Assembly: GCA_015039315.1 (NCBI GenBank)
Contig: WIDE01000054.1
Coordinates: 96,750-160,749, forward strand
DNA from: Clavulina sp. PMI_390
Lineage: Eukaryota > Basidiomycota > Agaricomycetes > Cantharellales > Hydnaceae
Direction of reading: 5' to 3'
Length of the DNA: 64,000 bases
The notes under the pieces were generated by a model. It saw only the letters and a list, made by a program, of their open reading frames with translations. It made no database searches and had not been told where the DNA came from. Shown one piece after another: positions 1 through 12,437 of the stretch (its first letter is position 1; every line of letters begins with the position of its first letter). The position numbers and the translations under genes were made by a program.

Positions 1-1466
1 TCCCATGACATTGGAGTAGAATTCTTTGACAAAAGCGGATGGCGCAGCAACTATGAAATCAACGAAAGCCGAGTTGGCGAAAGCTTTGAGCAGAGATCAC
101 TTTATGAAGACCGTACTGAGGGTAGTCCCAGTGTCCATGGCGCCGCCTGCTCCTGATGTGATCACCTTCCCACCAACAGTGATGCCTATGAGCCCACGAG
201 TCAGTATACGACCAACAAAATAATCGAACACCCCCTACTTTGGACAGGAATGTTCCAGTAGTCTTGGCTTGTCAAAGAGACGTAGTTGATGTTGGTGAAC
301 GATGAGTTGACAAAGCTAGATCGATCATTAGTAAAGCTTATGATCAGTCGAAACCATGGGAGGAGCGTACCCTAGGTCTAGAGAACCGCCAGGGCTCGTG
401 GCAGTTAGCGAATCCTCATTCCTAGTAGGTAGATAGCCACATCAGTATCAAAGGGACATCACCAATAGCCTCAAACGAGCTGACCTCGCAAGGTAGAACC
501 CAAAGAGCGGTTGTGCCCAGGACCCGCCCTTTGCCAAAGTCTCCCACCATGGGGTGGCGCCACTTGATGCGAGCGAAGCCCAGCCCAGGCCCATAATGCC
601 GGATCTATGCGGCGTATTCAATGTACATTTTCAAGGCAATGAGTATTTTAAACGCAAGAAATAGAAGCAATAAGTGGCTTACAGCGAACCGGACAGCAGC
701 TGCGCAGTAATTTGGGTCATGACACCTGTGATGGATCACATTTAAGTTCGGAGCGTGTACTTTGCCACGCCATTAGGACTCACCAAGCCCTTGATTCTGA
801 ACTGTAAACCCTCCAAAGGAGACAGTATCGGTGCCTGATTGCAGACGTGTTAATCAGTGGACTATAGAAAGTATTTATGCGAAGACCCACCAACAGTGCC
901 GGCCACATCGCCACTTCCATACGAGATGGTGATCTGCCTCGATTGATCTTTGAACGAAGTGGATTTCGAGCTATCGAAGGTATTGATACCGCTGCATCCG
1001 GTCTGGCAGCTGCTAGAAGCGATCCAGAGATCGGAAGAACCGCTTTGTCCAACCAAAAACATGAGCTCGGGGTAACTCCTGACGGGGAGCACAAAGGCCG
1101 ACGTACGTATCCAGTACAACGTCAAAGTTCTGGGCTGTAGGAGAGGGTGCAGACATTAGGAAATCACTGGCGATGGCGCCTCTCAAAAGACGCACCTGGT
1201 GTGCCTACGGACACAGAGGCGTAGTAGGTAACGTCTTGACCTTGGTCCGTTAGGGATATAGTTGCCGTGTTAGCACGCTTGGAGGACGACGAGGAGCTTG
1301 CGCCGTATTTGGCAAGGAGAGTCTCGGCTTGAGCCTTCAACCACAGAGTTCGACTGCCATTCCGGATGGCATTGTTTCTGCGTATTAAAGGGATCGATGT
1401 TGCTACAGCAGGTGCGGGACTAGCCGCAACCAGAGGTGCCAATAGTAATAGCGACGTGACAATCAT
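1..1466 (-). CDS. Secreted pepsin-family (A1) aspartic peptidase, 3' end cut by window
   Basis: Likely a secreted or vacuolar acid endopeptidase of the pepsin family. The start at 1466 opens a hydrophobic signal peptide (MIVTSLLLLAPLVAASP) followed by a propeptide with a Ser run and KR. An exon near 1195-1110 reads QNFDVVLDT and is spliced onto GSSDLWIASSSC near 1040, rebuilding the first catalytic DTGSS motif. Further exons give the flap region (ITISYGSGDVAGT), IMGLGWASLASSGATPWW near 550-600 and, near 150-90, GAMDTGTTLS, the second catalytic Asp. The gene therefore runs through the left edge, and the last C-terminal part is missing. At least five short introns interrupt it. Exon borders between 860 and 230 are approximate. 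A1 peptidases are common in fungal secretomes; which substrate it cuts cannot be told. Confidence 0.88.
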
Positions 1467-1893
1467 GGCTCAAGCAGAGATATGTGGTGGAGAGGAGAGG
1501 GCGGAAGAAGGAGGAAAGAGGAGCAAGAGCAAGAAGAAGGAGCCAAGAATAGGACAAGCCAGTCGCCACACAACCTGTTGTATCACAACTGTCAAATTGC
1601 GTCTCCTGTTTGGCGTTGGCAGGTGGAGCAGCAACCTCCGCGCCTCTCGAATAGGCAATAAGAAGAGACAGATTTACTTTGGGAGATACACTTCGATTCT
1701 GGATGGCATATGATGGATTGGTTATAAGAAGGTGCTATTTTTCATCTCTGGTGCCAATAGGTTGAAGTGCTGCAATCGAGAGGCAGAACGTGGGGACAGC
1801 ATGGTTGCTACTCCTAACATCAGGTACAAAATACAGTCTCTATGAAGACAGATTGGAGCCAGCTGGATATTTCCACCATCAATTCGGTCCCCC
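1467..1893. other. Intergenic: promoter of the aspartic peptidase and 3' flank of the RhoGAP gene
   Basis: No gene is supported. Positions about 1490-1545 are strongly purine-rich on the plus strand, so the peptidase gene has a long CT-rich tract just upstream of its start codon, a common feature of fungal promoters. Confidence 0.5.
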
Positions 1894-4644
1894 CTAACTT
1901 GACAGTTGTCCCGGAACGTGATATTGGTCTACAAGTGCTTCAGGCCGCAAGTCCTCCACCCCTTGCCCCATGCTCAAGCGCCGATGGGGCCTCTCGTACA
2001 TGGCTCGATACTTTACCCCCTCACGCGCAGCCTCCTCCGTCTTCTGGAACAACCGTTTCATGCTGAGCAGCTCTGCATCACCGCGCTGATTTCGGGCCTT
2101 GGAAGCAGCAAGAGCCTCTGCCTGCTGCTTAATGACAGCGTCTTTATGTCCCACTGATGCAGAGCTTGATGCAGTAGTCTTGCGTGCTCTGAGCTTGAGA
2201 GGAGCGACCGAGGTCGATACTGAGCGATGCCTGACGTGCTCGTCGTCCGATACAGGGGGAAAGGGAAACCCGACAGGTTGTGCTTCGACTTCAAGTCTCC
2301 TATGGAGTTCCTCGCCAGGCGTCGTGAGAGGCGAGATGTTGGTGTCGAGAGGAGGGGAGCTTGAATTGGCGTGGTCTCCTGGGGTCATCGAATCTAATCA
2401 GAGCTATGACTGTCAGCAATGCTCGATGATCCCTGCTACTTGGACACTCACAGCTTGCTCGCAACTCCGAGAGCCTAGAAGGCAACAGCAGAGGCCTAGG
2501 ATACGCACCTTGATTATTAGGAACCGCCTCCTCAACAGATTTCACCTCTGCCGACTGTGCCTGAACTTGCGGGCCTGCTTCGATCTCAGAGGTCTTCAAT
2601 CCCATCTTTACCAAGCCCATCCTCGCATTCGGCTCCGCGCTCAGTTTCCTCCCCTCAGAGACCATCACTCGCTGGAACTGATCGATTGCCGCATCCCAGG
2701 ATATCGGAGCGTCTAGGTTTAGGTCGTAGCCGAGGTCCTTGGTCTGACTCTTGTCCAGTTTCGCGTCAGCTTGTATTGGAGATGGATCAAAGGCGGTGAC
2801 GTCGGATTGTCTAGACTCGCGGTGTGAGGGAGGGTGATCCGACACAATAGGAGTAGATCGTGGTGGGAACGACGCATCGGACAGGTACCCTGTTGATACA
2901 CTAATGTCAGCCTCGCCTTCACTGAGTATATCAGTGTATTCATCGTCAGAGTCAGAGTATGATGGAATTCTGGTGTCCAATGACTTGGGTGAGGGAGGAT
3001 ACCGCAGTATGCCGACGAGGGTCCGATTGGCGGTGGCCTGGCCAAGTGCCTGTCGGTTTACGAGAGTAGAAGCAGATTCAGACCTTTCTTCCATTGGTAA
3101 CTCCCAAGGGCGACTAGCGTCTGAGATATCGAGATCTTGAGCGGGTTGTTCGCGGTGCGTGATAATCTTCTGCGCAACCATTTCTTGAAATTGTGACACG
3201 TCCTCTTCGTAGTCTTCCTTGAAAAGCCCCTCCGCGATATATTGCCAGTGATGCAAAAACCATTCGAGCGTATCTGTCGCAATACTTCCCAGAAATACCT
3301 TTGCAGGCGATCGCAACATCCACATTCCATTCTTCCAGTCCACATCCTGTGGAAATGTGTGCTCGTTCTCAAGATAGTTTAGCTCGTCTCGCGGACAGCA
3401 TACCAGCTGTCCAAAGAGGACAGCCAGCCCTTGTGGTGTGTATCCCTGTACCCCTGAGCGATACACCTGGTAGAGAAATGTGGTGATGTACGCGAAAGCA
3501 TCAAAGTTGGCACGAGGGAGAAGTCGTAAGATGAGCTTGGCGAGGACTATCCGATATTCCTCGTCGTAGAGGTTCTCTGCCTCACTCAGCTCGATTCCCA
3601 TGGCTTCGCGAGTACGCCGCTCCTTGGAAGACGGAATGACGCACAGGTCGGCTATGGCACGGAAGACAACCATCTCGAGTGGCGCGCTAGGAAGAGTGTG
3701 CAGATAATATCGGAGAAGATGACATATATCAGCGACAGAAGCGGTGTTGACCGCAGCGTAGTTCCCGTCGCCATATTTTGCAGATATATCGCTGAAATTA
3801 TCGATCATCGTGATCGTCCTGTTACTGAATTGTGGAGGGTCCTTGGCGAATAAATTTGGGTCGGCGAGGCCTAGATCTAGACGTTAACACAGGTTCCTCC
3901 ATGTGTTCAAGAGTCACTCACCTCGGTGCAACAGCTGCTCAATGCAGGCGAAGAGTATTGTGGGTAACATGAAGGGATAGCCCTCGAGGAGAGTCGGTGT
4001 GCCCGCATAACAGCAAACCGTTCGAAGGTCCACGCCGATGATAGGCTTCTCTGATGAAGAGCACAGAAAGGAGTGAGAGTGAGTAAAGGTCAATGTTGTC
4101 CTGCAAGGAATTCCGTACGATGATGCTTCCCCTTCGTCGTCAATTTCCGAAACTTCTCTTCCTCTTCAGCATCGACCGCATGTAGTTGTACGAGTCGATT
4201 GACATCAATGAAGTGGTTGATGACCTTCCGGCCCCAACCTTCATCGTCATGCCCTGGAGACTCGAGGTGATCCCCAATAACGTCGAGTAGATGGTTGAGA
4301 GGCTTTGAGACATTCATGGCGCTCTCAGTCGTAGTCACTGCTGCCGCGATCTGTCGCTCCGCGTGGTGGACATGGAAAATTGGGGGGAGTCGATGTTGGG
4401 GTGGAGGACGATGGAAGGTTCCATAGCTAGCGATGCTAAAGCGTCGCATCGCTTTACCATCAATCGTGCTAGCAATCGAGTTGTTTCGGGACGCCGTCGG
4501 ATTGCCATGACGAGTACCTTCGGGGTCGTATTCGCCTACCGCATAAGGTGCTGGGGGGAAGAAATGAGGCGCATTGAGTGTCGAGTGCCTAGGCAAGACC
4601 TCTTTGTTGCCTTGAGTCCGAAAGGGATTCTTGAACTTTATCAT
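1894..4644 (-). CDS. RhoGAP-domain protein with C-terminal coiled coil
   Basis: Probable Rho-family GTPase-activating-like protein. Exon 1 (4644 to about 4093) is a low-complexity N-terminus beginning MIKFKNPFRTQGN. The RhoGAP fold starts in the next exon (about 4053-3920: PIIGVDLRTVCCYAGTPT, then FMLPTILFACIEQLLHRG) and continues through the long exon from about 3868 to 2513 (ADICHLLRYYLHTLPSAPLEMV, later TPQGLAVLFGQLV). A Ser/Asp-rich linker follows, and the last exon (2388-1894) is Lys/Glu/Ala-rich and likely coiled coil (AVIKQQAEALAASKARNQRG). The usual GLFRxSG arginine-finger segment is replaced by LADPNLFAKDPP, so GAP catalysis is doubtful. The stop at 1894-1896 is clear. The start is the first ATG after stops and fits the exon. 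Confidence 0.75.
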
Positions 4645-5673
4645 CGCGTTGGGTTCCTTGGTGGTACTCGCTACAAGAGGATGGGGCAGAGGTCTCGATC
4701 AAGAAGGCTCCGCTGGTGAGGAGGCTTGTTTGGTTGTGAAACCTCCGCGATCAAGAACCAAAGCGGAAGTTTGGCTAGTCTATGATTTCACCAAAGAACA
4801 GCGGACGAGGACGATTTATCCAAGACAATCGAACAAGGAAGGATCAATTGCTAGCAATCGGTCCCAACCATAGCTCTGAGCCACATCAACGACCCAGCAG
4901 GCGGGTTGAATAGCTGATGATTGCGAACTCCAGCATAAACAAGTATAGGGAATACAATAAAAAATCATCCCAGCGTGGTGTCCCGCCGTATGTCATCTCA
5001 GAAAGCTTTGTGGCATATCGAAGATTTGAAGAGCGGAAAGGCAAATGTTTACTTCTGTTTACGAGTACGGAGTGGTGCAGATGACAGTCAGAGCCTCCAA
5101 TACCGAGAGGCAAAAAGCGCGAGCATTGCAGGAACCTACCCCACCCATATTTCGTCATCAAAGCCCGACAGGCTACAGTCTCATGGGGAACAATGTTATT
5201 TAGTTGGGAACCCTTATCTCCCACCGTGCAACCAGTTGTCCCCGGCACACTGAGGACACGTCAGTTACGACTTATAGGCCTTGTCTTCCATGGATTCCCA
5301 TACTATATATTATACTATGGCCATATATTGTTAGTTTGAACGACTCTCAAATAGAAAGTCGGTAAGAGGTGAGGGTCAGCAGTAAGAATATGGGGTCGAG
5401 CAGGGCCTCACTCAGAGAGAGCCCCAATGCTTCAGATAGAGCAAGGCCCGTATACGTTGGCTCTTGTGGTGGTAGTGAGGGTTGGATGTGTGCCAGTGAA
5501 TTGGGATGTTCAGTCACGTTTTTCGGGTCGATACGGCATTGAGGGACACGCAGATGCACCAACGCCCACAAGCTCACAACAAGAGTCTGCACGCGCGGTC
5601 TCAAACCATCAGTGTGGATAAGAAATAGGAAGTCGCATTAATGGATGGGGGAGTGCTCTATACATCCTGCAAT
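4645..5673. other. Intergenic, about 1 kb
   Basis: This stretch holds the RhoGAP promoter side and the COX4 3' flank. Several open frames of 80-120 codons exist on both strands (for example 4886-5248 minus), but none shows a domain, splice-consistent extension or plausible composition. An AT-rich patch lies at about 5300-5335. I see no supported gene. Confidence 0.4.
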
Positions 5674-6274
5674 TTAGTGGTGGTGGCCGCCCTCGACACC
5701 CTGGAAATCCATCTTGTACACTGCGCAGAGACGTTAGATATTCCAAACCAGGGTCCAAAGAGCAACCAGACATACCAGAGCCGCACTCTGAGCATCGGGC
5801 AATCTCCTTCTCCTTTGTCAAGTTCAACCACATAGTGTCATGGGAATCAACGGGGTAGCCAGTGCAACCGACTTGGCGCAGGGCGTCCTGTAGGTTGTAT
5901 TGATTAAATTATGCAAAGGGGAACACCGTCAATGTCGTGTCGGCCATGGAGGGCCAGTAAAAAGCGCAAAGAACACGCACCAAAGATTTGACAATAATGG
6001 GCTCTTTGAGGGTGCCAAGGTGGGTGACTTCGAGAGGTTGCATATCAAAAACGTCGATACCCTCCATATGGCCCAAGAGCTGGAGACGCTCGAGACCCGT
6101 GGACTGGTTCTCATCGGTGGGGACGGTGCCAGTGGGAGCGCCCTCACCCAGCAGAGCAGGAGGAGCGTGAGCGTCGGCGAACTTTCGGGTGCTCGTGCTC
6201 AGGGTGCGGGTGGCCGGCACGCGCGCTGCACGCCAGGCACTGCGTGCTGTTGTGTTGAAAACTCTCTGCATCAT
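5674..6274 (-). CDS. COX4: Cytochrome c oxidase subunit 4 (COX4 / mammalian COX5B type), mitochondrial
   Basis: Nuclear-encoded zinc-binding subunit of respiratory complex IV in the mitochondrial inner membrane. I chose the start at 6274 (MMQRVFNTTARSAWRAARV) because it gives a typical Arg/Ser-rich mitochondrial presequence; an in-frame ATG at 6337 is less likely. The mature part carries GLERLQLLGHMEGIDVFDMQ and GTLKEPIIVKSL, then after an intron (5888-5980) DALRQVGCTGYPVDSHDTMW and EIARCSECGS, and after a second intron VYKMDFQGVEGGHHH and stop (5674-5676). Two pieces of the family's zinc site are visible: GCTG and the CSEC pair. The length of roughly 165 residues matches the family. Confidence 0.95.
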
Positions 6275-7027
6275 CGTTGGAAAGGTTGAACGTTGTCGGG
6301 AGTCGCCGGATGCGAATTTCAAGCGCTTAACGGTCAACTTTTCTCACGGCTCGCACACAATCGGGACATCCTCCTGGAGAGAATGCGAGCCATGAGGGCA
6401 TCTTGAATGATAATCCTACCCATTGCCATGCTAATCCCACTTGTCAACGCGCCCCCTGTGGAGGCCAGCATGACGCCATTCGCCCTGCATCGAACCATTC
6501 ATCGAAACCATTCAGCCCATGCACTGGTTTGGGCGAGGTGCTTGCAAATCTCTGCCAATAATACCGACGCGATTTGTCCATCCCCTCATGGTGGTGAACA
6601 TGATTCCGCGCCTGTATCGCTACCTCGCATACCTATGCTCAACAGCCTACGGACTCGTTGGGAAGCCCGAAACGCAGTCAAGCTCTTGCGATGAGCCCCT
6701 TGCCCCTCGCGTTACTACTCATCTCCGTTCATGGCCTTGTCCTATCCTGTGGTCGAAGGTGCTAATCAGTGGACGGAACAACACTGCCTCGATATATTGA
6801 AGATGGACACTAAGCCATTCATCAGCCTTCGCACGGCAGCTTCGGTATTATACGGTCCCGGTGACAGACGCCAGGGTTGCTCAAGGCTGTTCGGGGCGCT
6901 GCTGCGAATAGATGGGCGCTAGCATAATGACTTGCGTTTTGCCTGAATGCCCCTTACTCGCTCGTTTGTCAGGTGCATATAAGCAAATAGCTGCGGGATC
7001 CTGACCCCCGCTTTCGATCATCCTCTC
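6275..7027. other. Intergenic between divergent COX4 and LIM-protein genes
   Basis: This is the shared upstream region of two divergent genes. Open frames on the plus strand (6407-6694, 6519-6800) have no recognisable domain and no convincing splice partners. A CT-rich run lies just before the LIM-protein start at 7028. Confidence 0.4.
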
Positions 7028-9525
7028 ATGGCTACTACCCCCTCTGGTTTCTCCAGCCCCCACACAATCCCAGCTAATTCCCTTCTCCTCGTTCCGGAAG
7101 GCCAAGGCGCCCCTCTTTCCCGATCGTCCTCACGTGGCTCAGCCCGCTCCTCTCACTCATCCCGCGGCGCAGCTTCTGGTGAGTCATTTCAACCGCTGGC
7201 GACAGTCATTTCAGCCAGCGCTAATCACAGCTCAGCCCCCAGTTCTTCTACGAGATCCCAATGCGAGGCTTGTCATCTTCCCTTCAACAAAGAACCTCGC
7301 GTTGTCGTCGGCGAAAGCGAGAAGTACCATGTTGCGTGCTTCAAATGCGAGGTTCGTTGGTCCCATGAATAGCATAGCTCTATGACTGACATAGTCTGAC
7401 AATCGTACGTAGGAGTGTGGCACTGAACTGAAGACCGCCTCTTTCCGAAGCTACACTACCGACGGCGTGCGCCACCTACTTTGTCCCGATCACCATGTGT
7501 CCCGCAAGTACGGCAAATGTCAAGGCTGTGGTAAAGCTTTCAATACATCCGACAAGGAGATCGTTTTCTACGGTTCGTTTCATCAGCACAGATCCTATGT
7601 ATCCAAAACTCAAGGCTATCATCTTGCAGGAGAGAAGAATTACCATGTTGAGCACTTCGTATGCTCCAAATGTCATGAGGCGCTTCAACCGGATCAAGTT
7701 GGCTCGCGCTACCTTCATGAAGGCAAACTCTGGTGCCCCTACCACCTCTCCAAGTTCTTTCCCCCTTGCAGTGGATGCGGTCAGAGTCTGGAGATGAGCC
7801 GCCTAACATTCAGCGATCCTGATGGATCAAACAACGTGATGCATGAAGATTGCCGGAAAGTAGCTATGGTATGCTGAGATATGCCCACTGCCACACCTCC
7901 ACTTATCCTTCGACTGACGTCTTCCTTTAATGTTCTTAGGAGCTCGATATTCGTCTCAAGGCCATCAAACCGCCGAACAAAGCGAAGGACAACACTACAT
8001 ACATGTTCAACCAGCAACGAGTGCGCAAGACAGTTGCAAGAACTGCCAAGCACGCTATCGCCCTTCTCCAGTCGTCCGTCGCTGCTGCACAAAGTGTTGA
8101 ACATTATGCTAATCTCATGGAACATGAGTTTGCTACCACATACTCGAGCAAACTTAGGAATCATGTAGATCTACTTGCGGGTTTGGGTAGCTTCTTGCCT
8201 GATGGAAAGAGGCTTTCCAAGGATGACAGTATGTCGTACCCCATGTACCACGGATCCTTCGGCTGACTGACTGCTCTTTCTCTAGACGACCTCTACACTG
8301 CTTCTCGTTCCTCCGCCCAGAGACTTGCGGACAAAATTTTCAAACTCGTCAATGAGGCTCAGTACGACAAGAAGCAGCACCAATCCACTCTGCATGAGCT
8401 TGCAGGCGTCGTATCACGAGTCGAGGAGACAATGAAGGATTATATACGTGCTACCATCCAGGGCTTCCTCCGATGCACGCTATGGGTCCCAGAAGATCTC
8501 GCATCCAAAAGCATTTTCACCGCGATCAAGGAGTTCCCGAAAGAATCTCCTCGTTCCTTCAATCGCAGCCGTCCTCCAGTAAGTAGAGCATGCTAGCCAT
8601 TTGCCGATAACACCTCAACTCTCGGACCCTTGCTTACATTCCTTTTTCAGTCTGCTACTAGTGATGGTAGCCCTTCGCAACGTTCATTGATGCTCTCAGC
8701 CAAATCCAGTCACTCCTTTTTCACTCCACCATCCCCGTCCCTCTCTCTCGCGAGCTCACCTTCGTCCCCAGCTCGCTCCTTCCGCGAGCTACCTAACGAG
8801 GTAGACGACCCCCTTTATGGCCACGCGTACGGCCACGCGGACCCCCAGTCTTTCTCAACAAACAAAGTTGAAAGATTCTGTCAGATGCTTCAAAATAACC
8901 CCACCAACAAGCAACGCAAGATCGCCCAAATCGAGTGGATCCGGGAGGAAGGAACATTCAAGCATGAGTGCGTCCTTCTTCAAGTGGAAAGCCCTGGAGG
9001 AAGAACCATCTATATCCGGATTGAGCGAGCGGCGAAGCGTGAACAGATGAAGTGGAAACTTGGGCTGTTTAGTGTGAGCAGCACATTTGCAGCTGATGAT
9101 ACAGTATGTCTCGAGCGACTTTGACTACCTGGAACCAAAGCACCTGACAAGAACATTTAGGTCTCGTTGTCAAGCTCGCGAGAAGCTATATATCGGGAGG
9201 GCGCCGTCATCGCTGTTGTCCAATTTAGACGCGAGCGCCCAGCCCTTTCCGATCTAGAGTTTTTGCTACGGTCCTTGACGAAAGCGTCTCCGGACTACAA
9301 CCTCATCACGGTGGGTCTTTCTATTTCCCTTCATCTACACCAACCAGCTGAACTCCTTCATCCATATAGGCAAACTGTTGGTTCTTGGCCACTGCCATCG
9401 TTGACATCCTCGAGAAGGAGTTCAACGGCAAGTACACCAAGGGTCGCCTCGAGCATCCTAATGGGTGGCTGGACAAGCGGGCGGAAGTCCGCGAGGTATT
9501 CCTCGAGCTTCGGGAAAGCCCCTGA
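7028..9525 (+). CDS. LIM-domain protein with an uncharacterised Asn-Cys-Trp C-terminal domain
   Basis: Eight exons can be joined in frame: 7028-7351, 7413-7572, 7630-7868, 7940-8228, 8286-8578, 8651-9103, 9161-9310 and 9370-9525, giving 687 residues. After a Ser-rich head come LIM modules: CEACHLPF...YHVACFKCEECGTEL...LCPDHH, then CQGCGKAF...YHVEHFVCSKC...CPYH, and a partial third CSGCGQSL...HEDC. These are zinc-binding protein-interaction modules. The middle is helical. The end (exons 6-8) reads ESPGGRTIYIRIERAAKRE, then LEFLLRSLTKASPDYNLIT and ANCWFLATAIVDILEKEF. That tail is not a RhoGAP domain, so the protein is not a simple Rga1/Lrg1 homologue. A possible extra 57-nt intron (7179-7235, GTGAGT to CTCAG) would keep the frame. 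Role unknown, perhaps a cytoskeletal scaffold. Confidence 0.85.
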
Positions 9526-10226
9526 ACCCAATGCGCTCTATTTGCCCCCCTACCCCCCTACCACCCTACCACCCTACCGCGCCTTCCTCCCTTCATTCCT
9601 CGAACTTCTTTGTCGCGATCCAAGACTGGTCTTGTCAGGTCGCCCTTTATTCCCTCTCTTCATCCACGAACTCTTCTTTATGGACTCGCATGAGAAAGTA
9701 ATATGGTGACACGAACGGACATGACCTCACTATCATTATTTAATTTATTCGCAGCATGTACCTTTCAAACACACACATATACCTGTAAATGACTGTAGAA
9801 CTGTATGTTGACATACTGGGAATTGTATCGTAGTTCTAGTAGATCCAGAGGGGATACATACAACGTGTATAAATTGCAATCCCAAGCCACTGCTGACAGA
9901 AGTCATGAGAGGACATATCCCGTTGCTGTTTTAGAAAAAACCAAACGCTTATTTGATATTCTGATGAATGAACATACGTTAGAGTCATGCGTGACAAAAG
10001 AGCATGAGCACTTCTAGCGTCGAAGCGGTAAATGAGCCATTATGGGTAACGAGAATTATTCGGACATTGTTCTCCACGTATAGGGGCTCACCCCGTGCAC
10101 TCCAGTTTTTTTGTCCTCAACATCGGCAATTGATTAGATGATTATTGTACAACATTAATGGCATGAGCGAATTATGAGGTGTAGGTGATTATCAATTGTA
10201 GGGTCATCACGACCGAGGTGGATCGT
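9526..10226. other. Intergenic between convergent genes
   Basis: 3' flanks of the LIM-protein gene and of the 77-residue gene. A C-rich, CCCTACCA-like tandem tract (9543-9582) lies 18 nt after the LIM stop. No gene is supported. Confidence 0.5.
9543..9582 (-). repeat. G-run tract (minus strand) in the LIM gene 3' flank
   Basis: On the minus strand this tract has four G-runs of three to six bases separated by TGGTA or TA, which fits a G-quadruplex pattern. On the plus strand it is C-rich and would lie in the mRNA 3' UTR. Confidence 0.6.
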
Positions 10227-10748
10227 CTACTTATTGAGGTTTTCCTGCCTCTTCCTCAACTCCTCGCGGCTCTACAACCGACAAAATTTCAGTACTCACG
10301 AGAAGGAAAAGAACCTTTGGGATGCGGAGCTACATACCAAGGGCTCACCCATGGCCTTGAGTTGTTCGGTGGTGGGGATGTAGCCTCCGCCCTTGGCGTT
10401 AATCAAACCATCGATCTCAGCCTTGTTGTTAAGACCTCCGCCTGGCTGCTGGGGAGCGAGATCGGCGGGGTTGTTGGATTTCTGATGCGCATAATATGGG
10501 CAGGAGATTAGGGATGAGGGATCCGCATAACAAAGGGATGACGTCGATCGTCGATAAAGGCGGCGATTTGGGATGCGGCCGTAATAAAAGAGCGGAAAAT
10601 AAAGGAAAAGGCAAGAGAGGTCAGTAACGATCGTCGATGGCTGAGCGAGAGTAAAACGCGGATGCATGTATCATCGCCAAGGAACAACCGATCCAGGACT
10701 TACAGCGGGATGGGGCTGGATAGTGAACTGTTGCTCGTTGCTAGACAT
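10227..10748 (-). CDS. Small conserved-looking hydrophilic protein, 77 residues, function unknown
   Basis: Three exons join in frame with consensus splice sites: 10704-10748 (MSSNEQQFTIQPHPA), 10338-10481 (starts KSNNPADLAPQQPGGGL, ends TTEQLKAMGEPL) and 10227-10271 (SREELRKRQENLNK, stop). The two coding end exons are 45 nt each and the middle exon 144 nt. The protein is soluble, Gln/Gly/Pro-rich, and ends in a short charged helix. It has no signal peptide, no membrane segment and no domain I recognise. The clean splicing and balanced exon phases argue for a real gene although it is too fragmented to appear as one open frame. The first intron is 222 nt, long for this window, and could hide another small exon. 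Confidence 0.65.
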
Positions 10749-11208
10749 GATGATGGATCAAGTGGATAGGGGAGTCTTCGACGAGGGATGTGGGTGTGGT
10801 AGTAGATGGGGGTTGAGGAGAGGAGTGGGTGGAATAACTCGAACCTCTTATATGTGTGCCCGCCAAGTTTGTCGGGTCCTGCGGCACAGCCTGCCCCGTG
10901 ACATCATAGTTCAGTTCACCGACATTCCGGGATTTCAAGGCCGTTGTAGCACATGGGATGCGATACAAAGCTGCGGCCTGCGCATGAAAATTAACCTGGT
11001 TAGTCAGTCATCTCCGTTGAAAAATCTTCATTTGAGAAGCATCGGAGGCACAAAACACAAGTACGCCAGCACACAGCGACGGGAATACAGTATGGAAACA
11101 AAAGAAATCAAGAGCTTTGTTACAGGATTCCAGCTATAATCATGATGGATAGCGGCATGTAGGCAATACTGTCTGCTGGGCACATACAATAGAGCAGTTT
11201 GGAAAGTA
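10749..11208. other. Intergenic: promoter of the 77-residue gene and calmodulin 3' flank
   Basis: No gene supported. Apparent open frames here are chance readings on both strands. Confidence 0.4.

Positions 11209-12437
<1,229 letters not shown>

Noticed and set aside
4886..5248. Open frame of 120 codons on the minus strand
   Set aside because: No domain, no splice partner, and an overlapping open frame on the opposite strand; composition looks random.
6407..6922. Plus-strand frames between COX4 and the LIM gene
   Set aside because: Hydrophobic start followed by random composition; no splice-consistent extension or family match.
9167..9709. Long C-terminal extension of the LIM protein read without splicing
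   Set aside because: The GTGGGT...ATATAG intron at 9311-9369 is canonical and restores the ANCWFLA helix; the unspliced frame is Pro-rich noise.
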